From contig JAITUA010000022.1 in the NCBI GenBank assembly GCA_031286615.1, positions 1 through 64,000 on the forward strand: 64,000 nt of DNA, written 5' to 3'. Of this stretch, positions 8,013 through 16,472 are shown piece after piece. Under the pieces are notes generated by a model, which saw only the letters and a list, made by a program, of their open reading frames with translations, had not been told where the DNA came from and ran no database searches. This stretch comes from Chryseobacterium sp. (GTDB lineage: Bacteria; Bacteroidota; Bacteroidia; Flavobacteriales; Weeksellaceae). The translations under genes were made by a program, and so were the position numbers. How positions within the stretch are numbered: the stretch's first letter is position 1; each line of letters starts with the position of its first letter.

Positions 8013-8095
8013 TTTCCAACAGGAAAACTGTACAATAACTGAACGTCATTTTTCAGACCTACTGTATTGTACATTTAATCTTAAAAAATAAGATC

Positions 8096-8476
8096 ATGCA
8101 AACCATTCTTACAGACTTTTATACTTTAACATCTTATGAGAAAGCAGAAGACGGAAAGTTTACTGCTCACATCAATCTTAATAAAGACCACGACATTTTC
8201 AAAGGACATTTCCCTGGAAATCCGGTAACTCCCGGTGTTTGCATGATGCAGATTATTAAGGAACTGACTGAGGAATTTACAGGTTCAAAGTTATTTTTAA
8301 AAACCGCATCGAATGTAAAATTCATGGCGATCATCAATCCTTTTGAGACTCCTGACTTACAACTTCAACTGGATATTAACGAAAATGAAGATGATGTTAA
8401 AGTAAAAAATATTACTTCTTTTGGCGAGACTATTGCATTAAAATTGTCTGTAAGCTATAAAAAAATACCATCATGA
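8096..8476 (+). CDS. FabZ-like hotdog dehydratase with altered active site
   Basis: A 126-residue single hotdog domain with the FabA/FabZ helix motif KGHFPGNPVTPGVCMMQ. The catalytic His is present in GHFPG, but the acidic residue 14 positions later (Glu in FabZ, Asp in FabA) is Gln here. In the polyene pathway this enzyme would dehydrate 3-hydroxyacyl-ACP to build conjugated double bonds. The Gln may be normal for the flexirubin subfamily or may indicate a reduced or different activity. Its stop overlaps the next start by 4 bases. Confidence 0.75.
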   Translation: MQTILTDFYTLTSYEKAEDGKFTAHINLNKDHDIFKGHFPGNPVTPGVCMMQIIKELTEEFTGSKLFLKTASNVKFMAIINPFETPDLQLQLDINENEDDVKVKNITSFGETIALKLSVSYKKIPS

Positions 8477-8949
8477 AACTTATTTTATCATTCATAGCAG
8501 CATTTGTTTTTTTCTTTCAGTCTGATCTTGAAACGCTGAGAAACAGCTATGCTAAAGCCAACGAATCCAATACCAATACCGCCAGCTTCATCGAAACTGC
8601 AGAAAAACAATCCGGTTCTGATGCTGTAACTGTTGGGTATAAAGCTGCAGCAAAAATTATGGAGGCAAAAATTGCTAAAAGCAACAGAAAGTCTCTGGTA
8701 AAGACAGGCGCTACAAGTCTTGAAAGCATTATCAAAAATAATCCCAACAATGCTGAACTTCGTCTGATCAGAATGAGTGTTCAGGAAAATATCCCGAAAA
8801 TTGTTGGTTACCGCGGAAGCCTGAAGGATGATAAAGCATTCCTTCTGAATAATTACAGCAAACAGAATGCAGCATTAAAAGGCTATATCAAAAGGTTTGC
8901 AGTGCAGTCTAAAACCATGACAGAGGCTGAAAGAGCCACTTTAAAATAA
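8473..8949 (+). CDS. Secreted protein of unknown function in the polyene cluster
   Basis: A 158-residue protein with an N-terminal hydrophobic signal (KLILSFIAAFVFFFQ) and a mostly helical, alanine- and lysine-rich mature part. I do not recognise a family. The ATGA overlap with the dehydratase and the 4-base gap to the glycosyltransferase tie it to the operon. Residues 70-110 (SLESIIKNNPNNAELRLIRMSVQ) look like a tetratricopeptide-style helical pair. Confidence 0.65.
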   Translation: MKLILSFIAAFVFFFQSDLETLRNSYAKANESNTNTASFIETAEKQSGSDAVTVGYKAAAKIMEAKIAKSNRKSLVKTGATSLESIIKNNPNNAELRLIRMSVQENIPKIVGYRGSLKDDKAFLLNNYSKQNAALKGYIKRFAVQSKTMTEAERATLK

Positions 8950-8953
8950 AAAA

Positions 8954-10126
8954 ATGTCCCTTGCTGAAGTACAAAATGCAATTTCTGAAAAGAAAATATG
9001 CATTTTAATACCTACCTACAATAATGAAAAGACTCTGAATAGGGTTATTGACGGTGTTCTCAACTACACCGGAAGTATTATTGTGGTCAATGATGGTTCC
9101 ACAGATTCTACGCCCCAAATTCTTGCTCAATATCCTCAGATTATGATCATCTCTTTACCAGAGAACAAAGGAAAGGGAAATGCTCTTAAAACAGGTTTCA
9201 GAGCAGCAAAGAAGTCAGGGTATGATTATGCCATTACCATTGATTCAGACGGGCAGCATTATCCGGATGATATTCCTGTATTTGTAGAAGCGCTTCTTCA
9301 GGAAAAAGAAGGGGTTCTTCTGATCGGAAACAGAAATATGTCTCAGGATGGCATTCCCAAGAAAAGCAGTTTCGGAAATCGTTTTTCCAATTTCTGGTTT
9401 TGGTTTGAAACCGGAATCAAACTGGAAGATACACAGTCCGGCTACAGACTTTATCCTTTGCATAAAATTCCAAAGAAATATTTTACGCCTAAGTTTGAAT
9501 TTGAGATCGAAATCATTGTAAGAACTGCATGGAGACACGTTCCTGTAAAAAATGTTCCAATCAAGGTTTTGTATGATCCGGCAGAACGGGTTTCACATTT
9601 CAGACCTTTTAAAGATTTTACGAGAATCAGTATTTTGAATACGATTCTGGTAACAATCACACTATTTTATATTATTCCGAGAAATTTTCTGAATAATTTC
9701 AAAAAAAAAAGCTTTAAAAAATTTATTCAGGAAGATGTCCTAGAAAGTGACGGGAGCAACCGTACAAAAGCATTTTCTATTGCGCTGGGAGTCTTTATAG
9801 GTCTTTCGCCTTTCTGGGGATTTCAAACGCTTTTGGTCATCAGTTTATCTGTACTTTTTAAACTTAATAAAGTACTTGCATTTGTAGCCTCCAATGTAAG
9901 TCTTCCTCCTTTTATTCCTTTTATTATTGCAGCTTCTCTGTTTCTGGGAGCACCATTTGTAAGTGGTGACAGCGATATTTTAAACCAGGATTTAAATTTT
10001 GAACTGATAAAGAATAATCTGCTGCAATATATCATCGGCAGTTTTATCTTAAGCTCTACTCTTTCTGCTCTTGCAGGGGTGGTATCTTTTTTATTTTTGA
10101 ATAAAGTAAGCCCGGAAAACAATTGA
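8954..10126 (+). CDS. Family 2 glycosyltransferase fused to a DUF2062 membrane domain
   Basis: A 390-residue protein. Residues about 14-230 are a GT-A glycosyltransferase of the dolichol-phosphate mannose synthase type (IPTYNNEKT, VVNDGSTDST, and the metal-binding DSDGQH). Residues about 270-390 are hydrophobic and match DUF2062 (ALGVFIGLSPFWGFQTLL, FKLNKVLAF, then transmembrane helices). It would transfer a sugar to a lipid-linked acceptor at the inner membrane. It is the last gene of the plus-strand arm of the cluster and ends in a convergent spacer. Confidence 0.85.
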   Translation: MSLAEVQNAISEKKICILIPTYNNEKTLNRVIDGVLNYTGSIIVVNDGSTDSTPQILAQYPQIMIISLPENKGKGNALKTGFRAAKKSGYDYAITIDSDGQHYPDDIPVFVEALLQEKEGVLLIGNRNMSQDGIPKKSSFGNRFSNFWFWFETGIKLEDTQSGYRLYPLHKIPKKYFTPKFEFEIEIIVRTAWRHVPVKNVPIKVLYDPAERVSHFRPFKDFTRISILNTILVTITLFYIIPRNFLNNFKKKSFKKFIQEDVLESDGSNRTKAFSIALGVFIGLSPFWGFQTLLVISLSVLFKLNKVLAFVASNVSLPPFIPFIIAASLFLGAPFVSGDSDILNQDLNFELIKNNLLQYIIGSFILSSTLSALAGVVSFLFLNKVSPENN

Positions 10127-10129
10127 AAA

Positions 10130-10152
10130 AGCCCGGAATAAAATTCCAGGCT
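10130..10152 (-). terminator. Hairpin terminator between convergent arms
   Basis: On the minus strand AGCCTGGAAT pairs with ATTCCGGGCT (one G-U) around a short loop and is followed by a U-rich run. It sits 42 bases after the stop of the minus-strand hydrolase at 10194 and just after the glycosyltransferase stop. Confidence 0.6.
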
Positions 10153-10193
10153 CATCACAAGTAGTTATTATTTTATATTTTACGCTGAATACA

Positions 10194-11447
10194 TTATTTC
10201 AGAATAAACTGTACAAGGTCTTTCAAAAACTGTTCATCAACTTTTCCTTTTGTCTCATAATCTTTTGGAGATGGCTTTCCGGAACCCGCTATGAATAAGT
10301 GGCTTAAAGCTGGGTACAATTTAAATACTGCCGTTTTATCGTTTTTCAATGTTTCTTTCCAAAGGTTAAAGTCTTTCTCGGTGACCTGGTAATCTCTTCC
10401 GCCTTGTGCAAAAAACATGGGAGCTTTTACTTTTTTAACTTCATTAAGCTGATTGTAGTCTTTTAAATATTTCCAATACGCAGCAGATTGTCCCAACGGA
10501 AGTTCTGATGTCGGCGAACTTAAACTGAATTGGGATGAATTTAAATAGGCAACCTGTTTTTTTACTTCCTGAACAGCTTCAGTCGGAACTTTAGCCGGAT
10601 CTATGGAATGAAGATAACCATACTGTTCTACCAACAAATCCTGCAGCGGTCTGGCATTACCTGCCATGAAAACATATTTTGAAGCCTGAGCTTTCTCTGC
10701 AATTTCAGGCATCATATAAGCTCCCTGGCTATGTCCCAGAATAATGATCTGATATCCTTTATAGTCTTCATTGTTTTTAAAATATTGAGTCACATTTACC
10801 GCATCATTAATTGTTTCCTCTTCTACAGTAGATTTTTCGTTGAAGGCTTCCGGATAAGAATACGTTCTTTTATCATATCGGTAGGAAGCAATTCCGTTGT
10901 TTAAAAGGTATTCTGCAATATCTTTAAATGGTTTATTCTCTCCTACTGTTTCATCCCTGTCATGCGCTCCCGAGCCATGAACAAAAATGACTAATTTTTT
11001 TTTATCGTTGGAAGGAGGAATCAATAACGTCCCATTCAATTCAATAGCATCGCTTTTTATTTTTAGTGTGGTCTTTTCATCCTGTTTTTCAAATGGTTTA
11101 TGGGGAACCAAAAAGAAGCCAACCATTTTATTATTTTCTCCAAAGCTGATCTGAATATCCAGTTTGGCCTTTTCAAATTCTGAATAATAATAGTAGATAT
11201 TTCCCTCATTATTCACTTCAAGAATAGTTTTCAAACTTCCAATCTGTCCCTGAAGCTGTTCTGTAACGGTCTTAAGCTGATCTACGGGAATCTTCCCTGC
11301 TATGGAAGGGTCAAAATAAGAGTGTGCTTTTTCAATATTTTTATCTACCAATAACGTTTTGATGAAAGTATTTCCGATCTCTTTTCTGTCCTGAGAAAAT
11401 GATAACAGAAAACATACGGTAAAGAATAAAGTTAAAAGTTTTTTCAT
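10194..11447 (-). CDS. Secreted alpha/beta hydrolase with N-terminal DUF3887-like domain
   Basis: A 417-residue protein: signal peptide (residues 1-19, ending SFSQ), a DUF3887-like domain (about 20-125) and an alpha/beta hydrolase of the S33/acyl-peptidase type. The nucleophile elbow is GHSQG, the oxyanion-hole motif is FVHGSGAHDRDE, the acid is in AQGGRDYQV and the catalytic His in LSHLF. It probably acts in the periplasm on an ester or peptide. It is the last gene of the minus-strand cluster operon, 7 bases after the small membrane protein, so cleavage or transfer of a pigment ester is possible. Confidence 0.8.
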   Translation of the reverse strand: MKKLLTLFFTVCFLLSFSQDRKEIGNTFIKTLLVDKNIEKAHSYFDPSIAGKIPVDQLKTVTEQLQGQIGSLKTILEVNNEGNIYYYYSEFEKAKLDIQISFGENNKMVGFFLVPHKPFEKQDEKTTLKIKSDAIELNGTLLIPPSNDKKKLVIFVHGSGAHDRDETVGENKPFKDIAEYLLNNGIASYRYDKRTYSYPEAFNEKSTVEEETINDAVNVTQYFKNNEDYKGYQIIILGHSQGAYMMPEIAEKAQASKYVFMAGNARPLQDLLVEQYGYLHSIDPAKVPTEAVQEVKKQVAYLNSSQFSLSSPTSELPLGQSAAYWKYLKDYNQLNEVKKVKAPMFFAQGGRDYQVTEKDFNLWKETLKNDKTAVFKLYPALSHLFIAGSGKPSPKDYETKGKVDEQFLKDLVQFILK

Positions 11448-11454
11448 TGATCAA

Positions 11455-11820
11455 TTATTTATAAACCACGTCAGAAAATGCTAACGGAGTCATCATGATG
11501 GTGACAAATATCGCAATAATTACCAGAGCTAACTGCGTTATATGATAAGTTTTTTCTCTTTCATTTTCTTCTATTTCAAAAGTAAATTTTATTTTATCCG
11601 GTCTTCTGATAATCAACCAGATAAACAGAAGAATCACCAGATTCATAAGAACCGGCATCACAAGAAATATTTTGCTGCCGTAATTGTCTTTCATATTTCC
11701 ATACCCATGAATGGTTATGGTTTCAGATATTGAGTTGTAAACCGTACACAAATAAACTGAATAGCAAATAATAATGATAAAAGGAACGCAGAACAGCAGT
11801 TTTATATATTTAGGAATCAT
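11455..11820 (-). CDS. Small membrane protein, DUF1648-like
   Basis: A 121-residue protein with three hydrophobic segments (about 7-27, 52-70 and 94-114). The piece with ITIHGYGN, YGSKIFLVMPVLMNLV resembles DUF1648 (H-x3-G ... GSK ... P). Function unknown. It overlaps the upstream C45-type gene by 4 bases (ATGA) and precedes the hydrolase by 7 bases, so the three are co-transcribed. Confidence 0.6.
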   Translation of the reverse strand: MIPKYIKLLFCVPFIIIICYSVYLCTVYNSISETITIHGYGNMKDNYGSKIFLVMPVLMNLVILLFIWLIIRRPDKIKFTFEIEENEREKTYHITQLALVIIAIFVTIMMTPLAFSDVVYK

Positions 11821-13505
11821 TTCAATTTGTTTAAAGTTTTCTTCAGGTATTTTTCAACATTTTTTCTGTCCGGAACCGTTGTAATTTCTTTCGTCAAAGC
11901 TTTTTCAAATTCAGTTTTTGCCTTTGAATATTCTTTTATACTAAAATAATATTTTCCTGACTGATAGTAAACCAACCAGAAATCAGGATTCATAGACTGA
12001 TAATAAGGAATAAAATCATCTGTCAATAGTATATTTTTATCTTCTGCTGCTGCATTTATTTCTTTGCTTACCATTTTAGACCGTTCATAATTTTCAAATT
12101 CTTCTGAATCTGCGAAGGGATCACGTGGAATATTCAAACTTGATTTTGAAAAGTCATCAGGTTGCAGCCCTTTGTCTGAAAAGATTTTGTTCAGATCATA
12201 ACATACAAATTCTCCCAGCTGATAAGGATTGGAAGACACCCAAACCAGCTTTTTCTGAGGCGAAAATATAACGGCATGGTGCGCCAGAAGTTGGTTAAGT
12301 GCTTTTTCATTGCCATAACCAATAGATTCATCTTTTAAACCGGATCTGTTTCTTAAAATGGATGCCATCTTTTCCGGAGTGATCTTTTTTTCTTCCTGCA
12401 AAAGCTCCTGAAGTTTCTCATATCGGTATTCCGAATGACTTTCTTCTATATGCTTCTGATTTCTTTTGTCATCTTTATAAGCTTCTGACTGGAAATGGTT
12501 CGTACAAAGAACCCTGCTGGTATTCTGTACTCTGTACACACCAAAATTCTTAGGTGAAACTTCAATAATTACTGCATTTTTGTCATTAGCACTTCCTACA
12601 AGAATTGATTCAGATACAAAAACTTTCCTTTTTTTAGCAATGGCAATGGCTTCATCAATATTTTTAGCATACTGCAGAATTTCCCTTGTTACAAGAGAAA
12701 TAGGTGTTTTCGCCGTCAAAGGAATTTTTGATTTTCCAGCATTAATAGTCACTGTAATCCCTTCTTTATTCATTCCGGATACAACACCTATCATTCCCGG
12801 CCAGCTTACCGACATATAGGGAATTCCTTCTTCCGGCTGAACAAATTCTACCAGTTTATTTTTTGCAAAATCGTCACCAACATAAAAATCGAAATTTCTT
12901 CCGATCAACAGATCGCCGTCTTCTGTATTTTCATTCCATACCGCAAGGGAAGTACATCCTACCATAGCGAGATCCTGCATCGCATGCCCAATATCATGAG
13001 CTCCGTGCAGATAAAGGTTTCTTAAATATTTCGGAGCAATAAAATCATACTGATCAGATGAATATTGTGATAAACCGTATAATTCTGCCTGATAATCTTC
13101 TCTTACATTAAGGTACATTTTTCTGTTGTACCATTTTAAAAAGCCTCTCAGCAGCCTCTGTTTAAATTTTGACGGCACAAATCCCTCAACTTTTGAAAAG
13201 AAAATACTTTCCTGCTTCTGCATTAAACTTTGGGTGAGCGCTCCATTATTATATCCTAACTGTAAGGGATTTCCTTTGATATAAAGTTCCCAGAGCTGCT
13301 GTTTATTTTTCGTAAGATAATTCTGGTTATATCTGAAAGTACTGTCATTGATTCGGGTTACTTCCGGAACCTCGAGTGGATAGTGTTTTACATCAGGAAT
13401 ATGATGGATAGATTTTGATATTCCGCAGGAAATGAGGAAAAAACAAAAAGTAAGGTAAAGAAGAGTTCTTTTATAGGGTGAATAAATGGTTTTCGTTTTT
13501 TTCAC
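11817..13505 (-). CDS. Lipoprotein of the C45 (acyl-CoA:6-APA acyltransferase-like) Ntn hydrolase family
   Basis: A 562-residue protein with a lipoprotein signal (FFLISC, Cys27). Residues about 60-400 fit the C45 autoproteolytic family: GNPLQLGYNNGAL near the start, then the candidate N-terminal nucleophile after self-cleavage, Cys184 in MVGCTSLAVWN, followed by LLIGRNFDF. Residues 500-562 (YYQSGKYYFSIKEYSKAKTEFEKAL) look like a TPR. Relatives cleave or form amide/acyl bonds. Being anchored outside the cytoplasm and embedded in the pigment operon, it is a candidate for the late acyl transfer that joins the polyene acid to its phenolic partner. It lies 1 base after the upstream oxidoreductase gene. 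Confidence 0.75.
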   Translation of the reverse strand: MKKTKTIYSPYKRTLLYLTFCFFLISCGISKSIHHIPDVKHYPLEVPEVTRINDSTFRYNQNYLTKNKQQLWELYIKGNPLQLGYNNGALTQSLMQKQESIFFSKVEGFVPSKFKQRLLRGFLKWYNRKMYLNVREDYQAELYGLSQYSSDQYDFIAPKYLRNLYLHGAHDIGHAMQDLAMVGCTSLAVWNENTEDGDLLIGRNFDFYVGDDFAKNKLVEFVQPEEGIPYMSVSWPGMIGVVSGMNKEGITVTINAGKSKIPLTAKTPISLVTREILQYAKNIDEAIAIAKKRKVFVSESILVGSANDKNAVIIEVSPKNFGVYRVQNTSRVLCTNHFQSEAYKDDKRNQKHIEESHSEYRYEKLQELLQEEKKITPEKMASILRNRSGLKDESIGYGNEKALNQLLAHHAVIFSPQKKLVWVSSNPYQLGEFVCYDLNKIFSDKGLQPDDFSKSSLNIPRDPFADSEEFENYERSKMVSKEINAAAEDKNILLTDDFIPYYQSMNPDFWLVYYQSGKYYFSIKEYSKAKTEFEKALTKEITTVPDRKNVEKYLKKTLNKLK

Positions 13506-13506
13506 T

Positions 13507-15033
13507 TTAGTTTTTATTAATCATTTGTGTCAACCGCATGTCAATCGTTTCTTTTCCCAGAATCTCTGCGCAGGTATTAAAAGCTCCGATGGTTACTCCT
13601 AAAATCCCATGCATATTCACAGATTGTCCTGTCAGAAAAAGATTATCAATTTTGGTACGTGGAGAAACCATTGTTTTAAGAGGATTCTCCGAACTTTTCA
13701 TGTATCCGTACATATTTCCTTCAAAATTCCCGATATAGTCACGGTAAGACAAGGGTGAAGAAGTATATATTGTTTTGATGGCGTGCCTTAGATTAGGAAT
13801 TTTCTTTTCCAGAGCATCAAGCATCTTTTCTGTTTTTTCAAGTTTAAATCTTTCATACGCTTCTCCTCTTTCATGCTCATCTGCTACAGTATTGAATGTA
13901 TTTTCCCATTCTCTCACCTCATCAAAATCCATATAGGAAATTGCGGTAAGACTTTCTGCAAATTCAGGATGATGTTTTGAAGGGGTGGAGGAAAGCATAT
14001 AGGTTTCCGGCCAGGCTTCTTTCCGGTAACGGAATGCATTCCAGACCTGTTCTTCAGATGAATAATGATATCTGTTGTAATTGAAGTTCGGAAGACTGTG
14101 AGGTCTTAAAACCAGATAAATACTAAAGCATGATGAAACCGGCTTCCAGCTCAAAACCCGGTTCAGAAAGGATTTCTTAAGTCTATCCTCTCCGATTAGT
14201 TTAATAGTGGAACGAATCTCTATATTTGAGATAAACTGTTTTGCTGAATATTCTTTTCCTTCTTTCGTTTTTACGGATACCAATACATTATTCTCATTAA
14301 AAACAAATTCAGAAACTTCTGAATGCTTGTGAACTTCCACACCATATTCCCGAAGTTTTCTGATCAGAAGTTTAGAAATCTGACTTCCTCCTTTTATACA
14401 TTTATAAGCACTCTGGATATAAGAATTTACCGTTAAAGCATGTACGTAGAAAGGTACATCTTCAGAATCTCCTGCGTATAAAAAATTGGAACCGAGTAAA
14501 ACAGCCTGAAGTCTTTTGTTCTGGGTAACGGATTCTATAAATCTTTTGGTATTCAGATGCAGTATTTCCTCGTTGTAATTGTCTTTTCCCACCACATGAT
14601 ATCTTGGAAACTGGCTACAGACATACTGAATCTCTTCGCAGTAGTTTTCAAGGTTTCCTTTTTCTTCAGGGAAATATTTAGAAAGCTGCTCAACAAAATT
14701 CTGATAACCCTGTGCGTGCGGATATTCTATTTCTTCTTCTCCAAAACTGATTTTGTCATATCCATCTTCATCCATCTGCTGAAGCTCAAGATCATCCATA
14801 ATTTCAAGATAGGAAAAGAACTGGTTCAGATTCTGACCTTTTGATAAACCTCCAAGATAATGAACACCTGTATCAAAAATCAGTTTGTCACGTGAGAAAG
14901 TCTGCAGATTTCCTCCGTATTGATTGTTTTTCTCAAGAACGCACACTTTCATACCTTCTTTCGCCAAAATAAGAGCCGAAACAAGACCTCCCAACCCGCT
15001 GCCGATTACAAGTATGTCATATGCTTTCTTCAA
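13507..15033 (-). CDS. CrtI/retinol-saturase-like FAD-dependent oxidoreductase
   Basis: A 508-residue protein of the phytoene desaturase / all-trans-retinol 13,14-reductase family. The N-terminal dinucleotide motif is VIGSGLGGLVSALILAKEG with the acidic end in VLEKN, and the C-terminal FAD motif is FLTGQSVNMHGILGVTIGA. These enzymes add or remove hydrogens on conjugated polyenes, so it may tailor the aryl polyene chain or its partner. It begins a four-gene operon (oxidoreductase, C45 lipoprotein, membrane protein, hydrolase) with gaps of 7 bases or less. A 175-base spacer separates it from the acyltransferase upstream. Confidence 0.85.
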   Translation of the reverse strand: MKKAYDILVIGSGLGGLVSALILAKEGMKVCVLEKNNQYGGNLQTFSRDKLIFDTGVHYLGGLSKGQNLNQFFSYLEIMDDLELQQMDEDGYDKISFGEEEIEYPHAQGYQNFVEQLSKYFPEEKGNLENYCEEIQYVCSQFPRYHVVGKDNYNEEILHLNTKRFIESVTQNKRLQAVLLGSNFLYAGDSEDVPFYVHALTVNSYIQSAYKCIKGGSQISKLLIRKLREYGVEVHKHSEVSEFVFNENNVLVSVKTKEGKEYSAKQFISNIEIRSTIKLIGEDRLKKSFLNRVLSWKPVSSCFSIYLVLRPHSLPNFNYNRYHYSSEEQVWNAFRYRKEAWPETYMLSSTPSKHHPEFAESLTAISYMDFDEVREWENTFNTVADEHERGEAYERFKLEKTEKMLDALEKKIPNLRHAIKTIYTSSPLSYRDYIGNFEGNMYGYMKSSENPLKTMVSPRTKIDNLFLTGQSVNMHGILGVTIGAFNTCAEILGKETIDMRLTQMINKN

Positions 15034-15208
15034 AAGAGAATGTGCTTTTAATAATTAAGAAACAGGGAATTTAAGATATTTAAAGATTACTTTGGTACAG
15101 TAAACAAAGAAATTTTATTTGGAAAATACTATTTAATGATCTTAATTCTCAGTAAATCTTAATGGTTTTTAGTTTTTCGTTTGTTTTTACTGGATAAAAA
15201 TAGAAAAA

Positions 15209-16093
15209 TTAATCAACATCATCCCAAAAATCAAAATAATTAAACCACTGAAGAGGATATTTTTTCACCATGGTTTCAAGATTCTGAACATATGACTGCA
15301 AAAGCCCCTGTGAATCACGATTCTTAATATTCTTGGCCACTCTCGCGTATAAGTGGTAATGAAGATTATTCTCTTTCATCACATAAACATATACTACCGG
15401 AACGCCTAATCTTGAGGCAATCAAAAACGGACCAGCCGGAAACTTTGCACTCTTTCCCAGCAAGTCTGCTTCCAGATATTTGGAACCTTCAAAATAACGG
15501 TCTCCGGTGAAACAGATCAGCTCATTTTCTGACAAAGCTTTGTTAATTTCAAAGATATGCGACATATCTTCTTTTACATAGATGAACTTGATATTACTTT
15601 CTTTTACAGCAACACTCTCCAAATATTCCTTAATCACGGTAACTTCCTGATCTGTGGTTACAAGATTGATCTGGCAGTCGAAGTCGATATCTGCGAAAAA
15701 ATGTTCAGCAATTTCAAAGTTACCGATATGAGCACTAATGAGGACACCTCCTTTTTTAGCTGCCAAAAGATCTCTGAGATTTTCAATACCGTCGAATTCA
15801 TAGGTATATTTTTCTCTGAGTCCCGCAGAAATAGCAGTTTTGTCGATCAGGACTTTTCCGAAAGTAAAGTAACTTTTAAAGATGGAAGTTTTGGATTTCC
15901 AATATCCGTAGTTCAGTCTTTTCTGAAAGTAATAGCGTATATATTGATTACTTTTTTTCTGAAATAATGAGTAATAGGCCGCTACAAAATAAAGTACCGC
16001 ATATGAACTTCTGATCCCGATATTTCTAATACACCAGACGAATATTCTGTATCCGAGTACTGTTCCTTTAGATTTACCTTTCCACTTGTTCAT
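15209..16093 (-). CDS. LpxL/HtrB-like lysophospholipid acyltransferase
   Basis: A 294-residue member of the LPLAT family related to lipid A late acyltransferases. The catalytic HX4E motif is in ISAHIGNFEIAEHFF, with a following GDRYFEGSKY block and FPAGPFLIASRLGVPVVYVYV. It has a hydrophobic N-terminal region. Aryl polyene clusters usually carry such an enzyme, thought to move the finished polyene from ACP onto a lipid or phenolic acceptor. Within a pigment cluster that is more likely than a role in lipid A. It follows the ACP gene after 120 bases that hold an inverted repeat. Confidence 0.82.
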   Translation of the reverse strand: MNKWKGKSKGTVLGYRIFVWCIRNIGIRSSYAVLYFVAAYYSLFQKKSNQYIRYYFQKRLNYGYWKSKTSIFKSYFTFGKVLIDKTAISAGLREKYTYEFDGIENLRDLLAAKKGGVLISAHIGNFEIAEHFFADIDFDCQINLVTTDQEVTVIKEYLESVAVKESNIKFIYVKEDMSHIFEINKALSENELICFTGDRYFEGSKYLEADLLGKSAKFPAGPFLIASRLGVPVVYVYVMKENNLHYHLYARVAKNIKNRDSQGLLQSYVQNLETMVKKYPLQWFNYFDFWDDVD

Positions 16094-16118
16094 ATATAGA
16101 ATTTAATATAACAGAGAA

Positions 16119-16180
16119 CCAATGTAATACTACCTTTTTTAAGTGTCCATTACCGGATCACCGTGATATTATTACATTGG
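16119..16180. repeat. Inverted repeat in the ACP-acyltransferase spacer
   Basis: CCAATGTAATA (16119-16129) and TATTACATTGG (16170-16180) are exact complements around a 40-base loop that itself contains ATCAC-C-GTGAT. There is no strong T-run on either side, so it may be an mRNA processing or stability structure between cistrons, or a degenerate member of the octamer repeat family seen at 3208. Confidence 0.45.
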
Positions 16181-16213
16181 CTCATTTTTATAGAATAAAG
16201 ATTTACTCAATAA

Positions 16214-16468
16214 CTATGCGTTTTTTTCAGCAATCTTGTTTTCAATCGTTGTATAGAAATCATCAAATGTTACCATTTTCTTGAAATCTGCTTCTCCTAA
16301 TTTCACTCCGAAATTAGATTCGATCACGACTACCATGTCGATATAATCCAGACTGTCTAAGCCCAGTGTATTTTTAAGGTTGGCATCATTACTGATTTCG
16401 TCTCCGTCAACCTCAAATTCGTTGACAAGAAAATCATTAACAATAGCAACAATTTTTTCCCTTTCCAT
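16214..16468 (-). CDS. Second acyl carrier protein of the cluster
   Basis: An 84-residue ACP starting at ATG 16468 (MEREKIVAI), 4 bases after the ketosynthase stop; an upstream TTG at 16480 would add only MIKN and overlap the previous gene. The phosphopantetheine site is LGLDSLDYIDMVVVIE, Ser39. The sequence differs clearly from the ACP at 3282, so it may carry a different intermediate, for example the starter unit. Confidence 0.9.
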   Translation of the reverse strand: MEREKIVAIVNDFLVNEFEVDGDEISNDANLKNTLGLDSLDYIDMVVVIESNFGVKLGEADFKKMVTFDDFYTTIENKIAEKNA

Positions 16469-16472
16469 GTTT

